Shown here piece by piece: positions 41,736 to 51,926 of a DNA stretch of 64,000 bases; positions within the stretch are counted from its first letter, which is position 1, and each line of letters starts with the position of its first letter. The translations under genes and the position numbers were made by a program. This DNA is from Caecitellus pseudoparvulus (Eukaryota > Bigyra: Bicosoecida): positions 1 through 64,000 of the forward strand of contig CBFFRQ010000047.1 in assembly GCA_965644315.1 (NCBI GenBank). The letters run 5' to 3'. Under the pieces are notes generated by a model. That model saw only the letters and a program-made list of their open reading frames with translations, had not been told where the DNA came from and did not search any database.

Positions 41736-43400
41736 TCACAGCCGGGCCCGCATCAAAATGGAGCTTGCCAGGCGGGCGGCCCACTTGGCAGCAGGTGCAG
41801 ACAGGCGGGGAGGGGGGCGGGGCGAGTGCCCACCGGACAGAGCTGCCTGGACCCCGGCGCTGGGGGGGCGTGTCCAGCCCCCCCCCTTGACCAGGTCCAG
41901 GTGCAGATGGCGCCCCAGCGCCGCAACTGCCTCCTGCCCCGTCGTGTCGTGAGGGGACACTTTGATGGTGTGCCACCCCACCCGCGCAGCAGCCTTGAGG
42001 TTGGCGCCCAGGTCGTCCAGGAACACAGTCCGCGCAGGCACAACACCCAGCGCCCCAGCCACGTGGCAGTACATGGCGGGGTCTGGCTTGCGCAGGCCCA
42101 GCTTGTAGCTTTCGAAGACGCCGTCGAACAGCGGCGCGATGGCACGCAGAACGGCCCCCGTCTCACCCGATGGGTCGGGAAAGTTGTTTGTGCAGATTGC
42201 GGTGGCGACGCCTGCTTGCCGCAGGTGCAGCACGGCAGTCAGCATGGCTGGGCGCAGCTGCATGTCACGCGTGATGCCGGCCAGCAACCCTACCCCTGAG
42301 ACGCCAGGCAAGCCGTGGGCCTCGGCAGCCTTGCTGAAGGCCGTGTCAAAGCCAGGCAGGTCCAGCTCGCCCCGCTCCAGGCGCTGGAAGGGGCCCTCCT
42401 CACCCCCTCCCGCGATGAGCTTGCTCAGCGCCCCAGGCGGCAGCTGCAGCTCCCGCTCCACGCGGGACATGCCAGGAAAGGGGCTGGACATCAGCACGCC
42501 CCCCAAGTCGAACACGACGGCGTCCGCCACGCCGCCTGCCGTTGAGCCTGGCGCTGTTGCCTCGGTTGTTGCCTCGCCCCCAAACCCAGCGAAAGACCCG
42601 CCCCGCCCTGCACCAGCCGAGAAGGCAGCTGCGCCTGCGCGAGCCTCCGCCAGGCTGACGACGCCGTGTTCGTACTCTTTCTGCAGCGCCTCCGCCTGTG
42701 ACGTGCAGTCGGCAGCGTCCTTCATGGCTGCCAGATCTCGCCGCATGCACGTCTGCGGGAAGGCGCACAGCTGCTCAGCCAGCGCCAGCGCCTCGGGCAG
42801 GGCTGCACCAGAGGGCACCAGGCGGTGCACCAGGCCCATGTCCAGCGCCTCTGCCGCCGGGACCGGGCGGCCCGTCAGCAGCAAGTCTGCAGCGCGAGAC
42901 GCGCCCAACAGCGCCTGCAGCCGGACGGCGCCACCATCGATCAGGGGGACACCCCATCGGCGGCAGAACACCCCAAGAACAGTGCCCTCCTCCGCAACGC
43001 GCAGGTCAGCCCACAGAGCCAGCTCCAGGCCGCCTGCCACGGCGTGTCCAGACATGGCTGCGATGACGGGCTTGGACAGCCGCATGCGCGTCGGCCCCAT
43101 GGGCGCCTGGGACAGCTGCCCATGCACAGGGGGCAGGGGAGGTTGCACAACGTTGATGTTTTGTCCAGAAGCCACGGCCTTCAAGTCGGCGCCTGCACAG
43201 AACGTGCCGTGCGTGCCGGTCAACACAGCCACGCAGGCGTGCTCATCAGCATCAAATGCCGCAAAGGCGCCGGCAAGCAGCTCAGCGGTGGGGGCGTCCA
43301 CTGCGTTCCGAGCCCCAGGCCGATTCAATGCGATGATCCAAACCTTCCCATCATGCACCTTCTCCACCAGCACTGGTGCCTGGGAATCATCGCTTGCCAT
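41736..43400 (-). CDS. Fusion of enoyl-CoA hydratase/isomerase (crotonase) and HAD-like hydrolase
   Basis: Single exon, 554 residues. The first half (about 10-260) is a crotonase: IIALNRPGARNAVD, GTHGTFCAGADLKAV (oxyanion hole) and AMSGHAVAGGLELALWADL with the first catalytic Glu. The second acidic residue is Asp in GVPLIDGGAVRL, as in a crotonase subgroup with uncertain hydratase activity. After a Gly/Ala linker the second half (about 287-500) is a HAD hydrolase: AVVFDLGGVLMSSPF (nucleophile Asp), ICTNNFP (motif II), GLRKPDPAMY (Lys, motif III) and VFLDDLGANLKAA (motif IV). This half resembles the HAD domains of ACAD10 and soluble epoxide hydrolase. The fusion suggests linked steps on acyl-CoA or phosphorylated hydroxyacyl intermediates, which is inference. 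It ends near SILMRARL without a clear peroxisomal SKL. The convergent orphan's stop is 36 bp away. Confidence 0.9.
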   Translation of the reverse strand: MASDDSQAPVLVEKVHDGKVWIIALNRPGARNAVDAPTAELLAGAFAAFDADEHACVAVLTGTHGTFCAGADLKAVASGQNINVVQPPLPPVHGQLSQAPMGPTRMRLSKPVIAAMSGHAVAGGLELALWADLRVAEEGTVLGVFCRRWGVPLIDGGAVRLQALLGASRAADLLLTGRPVPAAEALDMGLVHRLVPSGAALPEALALAEQLCAFPQTCMRRDLAAMKDAADCTSQAEALQKEYEHGVVSLAEARAGAAAFSAGAGRGGSFAGFGGEATTEATAPGSTAGGVADAVVFDLGGVLMSSPFPGMSRVERELQLPPGALSKLIAGGGEEGPFQRLERGELDLPGFDTAFSKAAEAHGLPGVSGVGLLAGITRDMQLRPAMLTAVLHLRQAGVATAICTNNFPDPSGETGAVLRAIAPLFDGVFESYKLGLRKPDPAMYCHVAGALGVVPARTVFLDDLGANLKAAARVGWHTIKVSPHDTTGQEAVAALGRHLHLDLVKGGGWTRPPSAGVQAALSGGHSPRPPPRLSAPAAKWAARLASSILMRARL

Positions 43401-43544
43401 ACCTGATCAAGGCCACGGCGCAGGGCTGAGGCAGGGATTCCACTGGCCTGGCCGCCGCCAATGGCTTTGCTCTCCTTCACTCGGGGGAGTGCCCACGACC
43501 AGACACACCAAGCAGAAGGATCAGCCGACACGAAAATGCTGCAT

Positions 43545-44867
43545 TCACTGCGCTGCGCGCCAGACCACGTCCACCTCGTCGGTGCGGAAGCGCTGGGTGA
43601 CCCATGACTCCGCCAAGCTGTGCGACACGCCGAACTGGTGGGCCTGGATGCCTGCCTGCGCGATCATGGCGCCGTTGTCAATGCAGTACCGGAAGTCCAT
43701 GTCGAAGACCGACCCGCCTCTGTCCTTCACCATGGCCGCCATCATCTCCTGCAGCCGCTTGTTGCCTGCAAAGGGGAGGGGAGAGCTGTGTCGGCAAGGC
43801 AACGCAACGCAGCGCCGGCGCCTGGCGGCACGCACAGCCGACGCCCCCCACAATGAGGACCTCTTGCGCTCCAGAGTGCGCCATGGCCCGTTCTGTGATC
43901 TCCACTAGCATCGCAAACAGCGTCTCTTGCATGGAGAAGCAGAGGTCCGCACGGGAGACGCTGCCCGCCTTCAGCCCCTGCAAATACTTGCTCTTCGTGT
44001 ACGTGACGATGCCAGAGAACGACACGTCCATGCCTTTCACCACGTAGGGCAGGTCTAGGAGCTTGCTCCCCCTGCGAGACCAGAGCGTGGCTGTGGTGCC
44101 TGGTCACCTGAGACAGCTGGGCTTGCACCGTCGCACGCACTTCTTTGCCTCCTGCTCGATGTTGTAGCCGGGCGAGGGGGCGTTGGGGAGCCCAACCAGG
44201 CGGGCAAACCTGTCCAAGCAATTCCCGATCGCGATGTCGATAGTCTCGCCGAAAATGCGGTACCTGCGGTGCGGGACCATTTGGTGAAGGCATGGCTGCT
44301 GGATCAGCCGGCACGCCGGCCCACCCACCTGTGTTGGCTGTAACAGATGACCTGCGTGTTCCCACCCGAGACGTACAAGACAACTGGATTCACTGCTCCC
44401 GTCAACACGCGCCCCATCTCAATGTGCCCCACGCAGTGGTTCACACACACCAGCGGTACACGCCAGAGCTGCGAAAGCATGCGAGCCGCAACGGCGCAAG
44501 TCGTCAACGGCGCGCCCATGCCGGGACCTTTGGTGTAGCAAATGACATCCACATCACTTGTCTTGAGCTTAGCTTCCGCGAGGGCCACCTTCACTAGAGG
44601 CACAACGTGCTGGGCGGGCAGCGAGGCTCAAGGTGACAGGCAAGGGCAAACCAGTTTCCGCAGCCAGCATCGTACCTTCTGGTGGTGCCACGCCGTCTCA
44701 CGCGGCATAAACCCGGTGCCAGGAGGCGTGATGTACGTCTTTCTTGGGTTAGCCAGGATGTTGTACGACTCCCCATCCCACCGCACGATGCCCACGCCAA
44801 CCTTGTTGGCGCTGCCCTCGATGCCCAGCGCCACCATGGGCTTGCCGGGGACGGCCAAGTTGGCCAT
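43545..44867 (-). CDS. OSGEP: tRNA threonylcarbamoyladenosine synthase catalytic subunit OSGEP/Kae1
   Basis: Five exons (44867-44676, 44609-44329, 44263-44141, 44071-43836, 43765-43545), all phases consistent, encode 350 residues. Kae1 in the KEOPS complex transfers threonylcarbamoyl to A37 of ANN-decoding tRNAs in the cytosol and nucleus. Seen are [27 protein letters not shown], the metal-binding [65 protein letters not shown] and [11 protein letters not shown]. The short N-terminus and these sequences are of the cytosolic Kae1 type rather than mitochondrial OSGEPL1/Qri7. An alternative start at 44921 would add 18 residues; the first strongly conserved block lies after MVALG, so the start is soft. 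Confidence 0.95.
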
Positions 44868-44990
44868 GTTCAAGACTAGACCTTTCTCACAGCACAAAAA
44901 TGTGGAAGAGAAGGGCACCACTTGGCAGGTATGTATGAATTTGACTGGGCACTCTGCACTGCTCGACTCCAGTCAGCGCAGCCAGCCTGG

Positions 44991-46796
44991 TCAAAGGGGC
45001 TTCGCCGCCAGCGCCTGCAGTGTGTTGAGCCCAGACTCTCTTCGTGCCGGAGGCACACCCCCTCGAGCTGGAGGCGCACCCCCTCGGGCTGGAGACGCAC
45101 CCCCTCGGGCTGGAGGCGCACCCCCTCGGGCTGGAGGCGCACCCCCTCGGGCTGGAGGCGCACCCCCTCGGGCTGGAGGCGCACCCCCTCGTGCTGGAGG
45201 CGCACCCCCTCGTGCTGGAGGCGCACCCCCTCGGGCCGGAGGCGCGCCCCCTCGGGCTGGAGGCGCACCCCCTCGGGCTGGAGGCGCGCCCCCTCGGGCT
45301 GGAGGCGCACCCCCTCCAGCAGTTCTTGAAGGGGGGGGTTGTGTGGGAGACTGCGTGCCCCCTGTGGAGCGCACTCCCGGCAAAGCAGGTGCCGCAGTGG
45401 CAGAGGGCGCTGTCGAGGGCACAGACTGAGGGGACGAACCTCTTTGAGCCGAGGCCCGGGCAGGCAGGGAGGCAGCCATCTGTCTGGCCGTCTGGTCCTC
45501 CAGGAACGTCGCGTAGGCAGCGCCAAGTCCCTGTGTGTGCAGGAACAGCAGCAGAGTGTCCTCCCGCTGGCGCAGGGCTGAAGCCTGATCAGCCACCGCT
45601 GTCTGGGCGGACTGCAAGGCAGCCACGTCGGCGGCTAGGTTGGCCTTGGCCGTCGTCACCTGAGCGTACAGGGCCTGCAGTTGCTCGTTCTCAGCAGTCA
45701 GCTGGGCCATCCAGCTGGACCGCTCCGAGAGCAGCGCGTCACGGTCGGCAGCTGCAGCCTCCGCGGCGGCATGTGCGGCCTGCAGCTGGGCCTGCAGGAT
45801 GGCCACCGCCTGGGGGACGGTGGCCTGGTCCTGCTCCCCTCCAGCCACGGCGGCAGGTCCGGGCTGCTGCATGGCTGCGAGCTGGGCCTGCACTGACGTC
45901 AGGGCTTGCATGATCTCGGGACTGGGAGGGGCTGGCACAGACGGCGCTGGAATGCCGGGCGCTGAGCGCGGTGAGCCGTCAACAGCGCCATGCAGTGGAG
46001 GAGAGGCGGGGGCAGGGGATGCGGCCACGCTGCTGGCCTCTGAGGGACTGGCGGAGCTGCCGCCGCGAGGGCCATGCGACGCCAACACGGGGGACACCTC
46101 AAATGCGCGTCTGGGCAGGCTCTCTTGGTCCACCGTGTGCGGATCCAGCTGCTTGGCGTGGGGGGGCGGCGTGGTGGAGGGCGCGGGTGGCTGTGCCCGC
46201 GACTGCAAACCAGGCCCGCGAGGCTGCCGCGTGCGGGCAGCAGGGGATGGCGTCCGTGCCTTAAAGCGGCGGCTGTAGGCGCCATGATCTCCTGCCAGCG
46301 TCGCAGGGCTCCCGTGGGAGCTGGACATCTGCACCAAGGGGACGTGCAGGCGGCTGTGAGTATGCGGAAATTGGATGGAAGTTGCAGGGTGACGCACCGT
46401 CCGCCTGCCCTCCTCCTTCTTCTTGCGGGCCAGTTCCTTGCTGCGCTGGTTGATGCGGGGCTGAAAAGTACACTCCGTCAAGTCCTCTGCTGCCTGTCCC
46501 ACTTTGGCCGCGTGCAGGCGCGTCTTGCGCGCGCGCGCTCGCTGCATCTCGCGATTGTACAAGTGCACCCCGGCGTTGCGGTGCGCAGAGCGCGCAGGGC
46601 TGCGGGACTTGCCGCCCCCCTGGCTGGCAGCAGGCGTGCCCAGTCCTGCCTCATGAATCATCTTCGCCAGCTCTTCGTACGATGCCTCATGCCCGACGTC
46701 ATCCCGCTGCAGAAACTGCTGGGTCAGCGCTTCAAGGGGATCGGGAACGGCCGGCGCCGCCCCGCCCCTGCCGGCGCCCCGCCGCATGGCAGACAT
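44991..46796 (-). CDS. Unknown coiled-coil protein ending in 13 GGAPPAR-type heptads
   Basis: Exons 46796-46398 and 46328-44991 encode 578 residues. I do not recognise a family. The N-terminal part has LEALTQQFLQRDDVGHEASY and HLYNREMQRARARKTRL, then CTFQPRINQRSKELARKKK; the CTFxPxIN...S...A pattern occurs in many cilium and basal-body proteins of protists, which is only suggestive. A central coiled coil runs over about 345-450 (LQAQLQAAHAAAEAAAADR, TAENEQLQALYAQVTTAKA). The C-terminus is 13 tandem copies of GGAPPAR or a close variant, then RRESGLNTLQALAAKPL. The 69-nt intron has no stop and is a multiple of three, so the frame stays open if it is retained; I call it an intron because of its GTGCGT donor and CAG acceptor. 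Confidence 0.7.
   Translation of the reverse strand: MSAMRRGAGRGGAAPAVPDPLEALTQQFLQRDDVGHEASYEELAKMIHEAGLGTPAASQGGGKSRSPARSAHRNAGVHLYNREMQRARARKTRLHAAKVGQAAEDLTECTFQPRINQRSKELARKKKEEGRRTVRHPATSIQFPHTHSRLHVPLVQMSSSHGSPATLAGDHGAYSRRFKARTPSPAARTRQPRGPGLQSRAQPPAPSTTPPPHAKQLDPHTVDQESLPRRAFEVSPVLASHGPRGGSSASPSEASSVAASPAPASPPLHGAVDGSPRSAPGIPAPSVPAPPSPEIMQALTSVQAQLAAMQQPGPAAVAGGEQDQATVPQAVAILQAQLQAAHAAAEAAAADRDALLSERSSWMAQLTAENEQLQALYAQVTTAKANLAADVAALQSAQTAVADQASALRQREDTLLLFLHTQGLGAAYATFLEDQTARQMAASLPARASAQRGSSPQSVPSTAPSATAAPALPGVRSTGGTQSPTQPPPSRTAGGGAPPARGGAPPARGGAPPARGGAPPARGGAPPARGGAPPARGGAPPARGGAPPARGGAPPARGGAPPARGGASPARGGAPPARGGVPPARRESGLNTLQALAAKPL
45046..45318 (-). repeat. 21-bp coding minisatellite, 13 units
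   Basis: Thirteen near-identical 21-bp units (plus-strand reading about GGCGCACCCCCTCGGGCTGGA) without spacers. On the minus strand they encode GGAPPAR, with variants GGASPAR and GGVPPAR at one end. Unit length is a multiple of three, so copy-number changes keep the frame. Differences between units are mostly single bases, which points to recent expansion. Confidence 0.95.
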
Positions 46797-47212
46797 GTGA
46801 GAGTGCACTGGTGGGGTGGGAGTGCTGTGGCTGGTGTGCGCAGAGAGGGCAAGGAGTCGTGCGTCGCGCGCGGATGTGGGAGCCGACCGGCGCCGCCACT
46901 CAGCAGCCGGAGGGGCCCTCCACGCCACTTGAACCCCCCCACACAAGCCCCACCCACACGAAGGTGGGGCTAGCAGCAGCGCCGGCAGCTCTCCTCAGCT
47001 AGGCTCACATTCCACCACACACACATTGCCTTCCCCGCGTCCCAGAGGCCTAGCACCCTGTTGTGAACCAGTACGTACTGCAATGCAGCCTGGCGTGTGC
47101 GGCGGAGACGCCGAGACTTGCCAGCAGCACGCGCCCTCTGCTCCTGACTGCCCTCCCGCACGACGCACCCCTTCCCTCCCCTCACCAGGCTCCCATCCTA
47201 CCACTCATCACC
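46797..47212. promoter_or_regulatory. Divergent intergenic region, repeat protein / eIF5A
   Basis: A 416-bp gap. Near the eIF5A start a C/T-rich tract (about 47158-47212) precedes ATCACCATGG, a strong initiation context that could be the short leader of a highly expressed gene. Open frames running through the region from the minus-strand gene lack family features. Confidence 0.4.
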
Positions 47213-48075
47213 ATGGCTGATCTTACCGTCGAGGCTGTCGTCTCTGGTGCGTGCATCTGCGCTGGCGCCCCGGGCAGCTGCAGTGCACTGCACCTTGCCG
47301 CGGCTCAAGTGCAGGTGCCTCCCAGACCGTGCCTGTGCGCGCTGGTGAGCTGAAGAAGGGCCACTACGTCATGCTGAAGGACCACCCTTGCAAGGTGCGT
47401 GTCCAAGAGCGCCTGGGGCAGCTGCCTGTGGCCCAGTCCTGACAGCCCAGGAACACAAACCGCCGCCGCCCGCCCTCCGCGACGTGTGCTGCGTGGGCCC
47501 CCTTCACCCGCTCTTGCCTCGCTCCACTGCAGGTCATTGAGCTGACCACCTCCAAGACCGGCAAGGTGAGCGCTGCGCCCGCGCGCGCGACACGTGCCTC
47601 GGCCTCTGCATCGGCAGCGTTTTTCACTGCCTGCCTCCACTCCCTCTTCAGCACGGTCACGCCAAGGCCAACATCACCGGCGTGGACATTTTCACCGGGA
47701 ACAAGTACATGGATGTGTCCCCCACCTCCCACACCATGAGCGCCCCTGTCGGTGAGTGCCTCGACGACCAGGTGCTTGCTGGTGGGCGCCTCAGCCATGC
47801 ACTCTGCGCCCCCTCCTCCGCCTTGACCAGTCACCCCCACTGAGTGGACCCTGCTGGATGTCAACACCGAGGACGTGAACGCCGATGGCCACTACGCCAC
47901 CATGCTGCAGAACGCAGAGGGCGAGTCCCGCGAGGACCTCTTCCTGCCCACTGGCGAGGAGTACGAGAAGATGATGGAGGACTTCGAGTCTGGTGAGCTG
48001 GAGATCACCGTGACTGTCCTGTCCGCATGCGGCACCGACAAGATCATGCCCCAGTACAAGTCCAACAAGGCCTAA
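47213..48075 (+). CDS. EIF5A: Translation factor eIF5A
   Basis: Five exons (47213-47246, 47315-47394, 47533-47565, 47652-47751, 47831-48075) encode 163 residues. The spliced protein reads GASQTVPVRAGELKKGHYVM, then DHPCKVIELTTSKTGKHGHA, in which the Lys of TGKHGHA is the hypusine site, then VDIFTGNKYMDVSPTSHTM, and a C-terminal OB-fold ending YKSNKA. The junction between exons 3 and 4 falls directly after the hypusine Lys. eIF5A helps ribosomes through poorly reactive peptide bonds and in termination, and depends on deoxyhypusine synthase and hydroxylase, which are not in this window. It has the most introns (four) for its length here, and these are the least uniform in size (68-138 nt). Confidence 0.95.
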
Positions 48076-48345
48076 AGTGCTGTGAAGGCCCCCCCCCGGC
48101 CGACAGTCTGGACCCCTCGAGCTACCTGGCACGTGCCAGTGGCGCGGGATGAATGCAATGCGGCAGCGGGGCAAAACACTCAAGTCACTGACACCATCAC
48201 ATTCGCTTCGCCCCCCTGCATGCTGGCTGCGCGGCTCCCCAACCTTGGCGCCTGCGTCCTGCGCGGCTGCTCCTTCTCAAACGACCTGCGCACGAGTGCA
48301 CTTGCGGGAAGCCAGCCGTGCACCCCCTGCCTGCTCATGGCAGGC

Positions 48346-50952
48346 ATGGAGGCTTCCACGCCCCGCATCCAGAAGCTTGATCAAACAGTTGTGAATCGCA
48401 TTGCAGGTGCGTGCGCCTGCACGCTGCTGGGCCCCCAGGCTTCCGCTCAGCGCCCTTGCGAAGGGGGAGCAAGTTCCGCAGCACTCCCTTGCGCGTTTTA
48501 ATGTCCCCCCTCCCGCAGCGGGAGAAGTCGTCCACCGCCCCGCCTCAGCGCTGAAGGAGATGATTGAAAACTGTCTTGACGCGGGGGCGACGTCCATCGC
48601 TGTGACTGTGGAAGGCGGCGGCATGAAGTACCTGCGCGTCGCAGACAACGGGCACGGCATCAAGGTGCGCCACACGCAGCTCTTGCCGTGCGAAGCCCCT
48701 GGCCATCCACACACCCCCCCCCCACGCGCGCGCGCGCTCCTCCCTTTCTTGGCCAGAAGGAGGACATGCACATCGTCTGCCAGCGCTTCACGACAAGCAA
48801 GCTGCAGGCCTTCGAAGACTTGGAGTCCATTGCCACCTACGGCTTCCGTGGGGAGGCGCTGGCCAGCATCAGCCACATCGCCCATGTGACCATCACGTCA
48901 CGGACACCCAAAGCACCCTGTGCATTCATGGGGCGGTATGCAGACGGCGCCATGGTGACGGCAGCAGGCGCCCCAGCAAGTAAACCCACGCCTTGCGCCG
49001 GCAACACCGGCACGACAGTCACGGTGGAGGACATGTTCTACAACGTCCCTACCCGGCTACGAGCCCTGCGCTCAGCGTCAGACGAGTACAGGCGCATCCT
49101 AGACGTCGTGCAGCGGTATGCTGTGCACGCAGCTGCGCGGGGCGCCGCCTTCTCATGCAAGAAGCGGGGTGGGGCCGCCGCCGACGTGCTCACACTGCCC
49201 GACAGCACCACCAAGCAGGCAATCGGGGCCCTGTACGGCGCGCCCATCGCAGGCGCCCTCATGAACGTCGCCATCACCTCAGACGCCGGCCAGGGCAGCC
49301 AGGACGAGGCGCCCGTCTTCACCGCCAAGGGCCTGGCCACGCAGGGCACCTTCAGCACCAAGACCTTCACCCTTATCCTCTTCATCAACCACCGCCTCGT
49401 CAGCTGCCCCAGCATCAAGCGGGCCATCGAGGCTGCCTACGTGGAGTACTTGCCCAAGCGCCGGTACCCGTTCGTGTACTTGTCCCTGGAGCTGCCCCCG
49501 GCCACCGTGGACGTGAACGTGCACCCCACCAAGCGGGAGGTGCACTTCCTGCACGAAGACGCCATCGTAGCAGCGTTGTTTGATCATTTTAGGGGCCTCC
49601 TAGCTGGTGGCAACGCCTCTCGCTCCTTCGCAACCCAGTCAGCCCTGCCGTTCACGGGCACTGCGCTGCCTGGGTCCACCCCCGCCGACACCAGCGCGGA
49701 CACCAGCTCCCTCTCCACCGCGACACCAGTGGCGCCCAGCCACAAGGTGCGCGTGGACTCCCGGGAGCAGCGCCTGGACGACTTCTTCACACAGACTGCC
49801 CCCGACACGCAGCGGGGTGCCGACCAGCCTGCCACGGGCGCTGCCGGCTCCCACCACACCGCTCATGCCAGCGGGTGTGGCTGCGCCAGCGAGGGCGGGG
49901 GCAAGTACGACTTCGTGGCCACGTATGTCGAGGCATCCGTGAACAACACTGACCCTGCCCTGGCTGCCGCCAAGGCTGCCTCTCCTGGCAGGGTGGGGGG
50001 GAGCAAGCGGCCGCCGCCGGCCGGACACGACTCCGTGGTGGCGACGCGCTCAGCCAAGCGCTGCCGCCCCGCGTACATGAAGGCGGTGGAGCTCGCCTCC
50101 GTGCAGGCGCTGCTGAAGGACATCGCCCGCGACACGCACCGGGAGCTGCACGCGGCACTGCGCCACCACGCCTTTGTGGGCGTGGTGGACGCACACCACT
50201 CCCTGCTGCAGGCCGGCACCAAGCTGCTGCTGGTGGCCCACACCACCCTCGCACAGGAGATGTTCTACCAGCAGGCAATCCGCCTCTTCTCCAACAACAT
50301 CTCCTTCGCCCTGCAGCCGGCCCCCAGCGTGAGGCGCCTCCTACGCCGTGCCCTGGCAGACCCCACCCTGGTGCAGGCGCCCGCCGCACCGCCCGCCAGC
50401 CTGGCGCAGCAGGGCGAAGCCTTGCTCCTGCAGCACGCCCCCATGCTGGCAGAGTACTTCGGCTTGCACATCGGCAAGCCACCTGGGGACGAGGCGGCGG
50501 ACGTGGTGGTGCTTGCATTGCCCCGCCTGGCTGACGGCCACACCCCTGAGCCTCGCAGCCTGCCGGGCCTCCTGGCAGACCTGGTGTGGAAGGTGGACTG
50601 GAGCGAGGAGCTGCCCTGCTTGAAAGGCGTGGCCACGGCGCTGGGCAAGGCCTACGCTCAGCTGCCGCCACTTCGCGGGGTGGGGTCACCTGCGGCAGTT
50701 GTGCGTGACCCGGGGCAGCCCCAACCCCCCCACAAGGACAGCCAGCAGAGGGACATCCGCGCAGTGGCTGAGGGCGATGCACAAGGCGAAGCAGCCCGGG
50801 CGGACCCTACAGGGGGCTGCTGGGTCATTGGCAACGTCCTCTTCCCAGCCATGCGCTCCGGCTGCTGCCCCAGCAAAGCAGCAGCGGCAGCCGGCAGTGC
50901 CCTGCAGGTGGCGTGCACCGAGCAGCTGTACCGCATCTTCGAACGGTGTTAA
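48346..50952 (+). CDS. MLH1: DNA mismatch-repair protein MLH1
   Basis: Exons 48346-48406, 48519-48664 and 48757-50952 encode 800 residues. The GHKL ATPase motifs are clear: [20 protein letters not shown] (made by the first splice), [31 protein letters not shown] and [11 protein letters not shown]. The MLH1 middle [18 protein letters not shown] is present. The C-terminus ends in FERC, the conserved MLH1 ending that completes the PMS2/MLH3 endonuclease site. MLH1 pairs with PMS1/PMS2 or MLH3 in mismatch repair and meiotic crossing over. The linker (about 375-520) is Ala/Ser/Thr-rich. The start could be three residues earlier (MAGMEAS). Its stop codon overlaps that of the convergent TRAPPC2 gene. 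Confidence 0.96.
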
Positions 50953-51476
50953 AACTCCCACCCCAAGGCCTTGCTGGCAGCACCCTCTACCGCTGCCCGG
51001 AACGCGGCGCTGTCAATGTACCCTTCCATGCTCTGCAGCGGATTCATGCACGCCTTCGTGACCAGCTCGCGCAGCGTGGCGGCAAGGGCAGGCACCTTGC
51101 TTTCCAAGCCAGAAGTGTGCAGCACTAGGATGTCCATGCTGGGCGTAATGGAGGCAGAGATGAAGCGCTCGTTGAAACGCTCCATGGCTTTCAAGTCCCT
51201 GCGTCGTGGAGCACTTGCCGTGCCTGACCGCAGCAAAGCCGGTTCGCATCCCCCCACTCACATAGCAGCGTTCGTCCATCGCACAGCATCCACTGTGTCC
51301 AGAGATGAGTGAAGGAGCAGTTCTGCTGTCCGCCCAGCACCCTCCTGAGGGTCGCAGACAGGTTGTGACAATGAGCCATGGAAACGAAACGGAGCTGAAA
51401 CGCGGCCACTCACCTCATCACTTGCTGTTTTCAGAAGGAACACAGGGGACCCCTTCCGAACAATGGCGAGAGCCAT
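50949..51476 (-). CDS. TRAPPC2: TRAPP complex subunit TRAPPC2 (sedlin/Trs20)
   Basis: Three exons (51476-51414, 51344-51262, 51198-50949) in matching phase encode 131 residues, close to the usual 140. The protein has the longin-like sedlin pattern: an N-terminal strand ALAIVRKGSPVFLLKT, then LLLHSSLDTVDAVRWTNAAM (compare AHAALDLVDENMW in human), DLKAMERFNERFISASIT (compare YLKTVDKFNEWFVSAFVT), ILVLHTSG and KACMNPLQSMEGYIDSAAF. TRAPPC2 joins the TRAPP II/III tethering complexes that activate Rab1/Ypt1 between ER and Golgi. A TRAPPC2L assignment is less good, because the DLKAMERFNERF block fits sedlin better. Its last codons overlap the MLH1 stop on the other strand. Confidence 0.85.
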
Positions 51477-51926
51477 GTCTGCCTTGCGTGTGGTGAACTG
51501 CTGCAAGGCAGGGCAACCAACTGACCCTGTGCAGACGCCAGGAATTGTGCTGCTGGTGCGGGATTGGTGATCGTCCGCCGGGCTCACCGTGAAGCACCGC
51601 GTGGCAAGCCTTACAGTGCCTAGACTGGGAAGTGCAAGCAATGTTTGCTGCTCAGGACGAGGTCTTGCAGGTTTGGCGCTTCACCCAGAGTGCGTCTGCA
51701 ACCCGGCACACCCTGCCATGTGCGGCCAAAACAAAAGACCGCTTGCAGATTCCCGGCTTACACGAACTTGGCCTCCTCTTCACTTGTCACGCCCTGCTTG
51801 GACTCAAGGTGAGGCCTGCTTCGTCAGCCCCACCCCGCGTGCAGCTTGAGCCACTTCCTGACGCACGCACTTCAGCTCCTTTCCACTCCCCTTGAACCTA
51901 CTTCAGCCCCCACACACCCAGCCCCT
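51477..51926. promoter_or_regulatory. Divergent intergenic region, TRAPPC2 / SDHAF2
   Basis: A 450-bp gap. An open stretch at about 51632-51895 includes CTCAAG-GTGAGG, a splice-donor-like sequence at about 51808, so a non-coding first exon of SDHAF2 is possible. No protein family is recognised in it. Confidence 0.35.

Noticed and set aside
42139-43908. 589-residue plus-strand open frame
   Set aside because: Antisense to the crotonase-HAD fusion and the last OSGEP exon, both supported by conserved motifs.
45044-45913. Plus-strand frame with LEAHPLG repeats, and the tandem array as a possible CRISPR
   Set aside because: The 21-bp units are contiguous with no spacers, and the minus-strand frame continues into a coiled coil. 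This is a coding minisatellite.
48724-48738. CG dinucleotide run as a regulatory or Z-DNA element
   Set aside because: It lies inside the second MLH1 intron, is short, and is not surprising in DNA of this composition.
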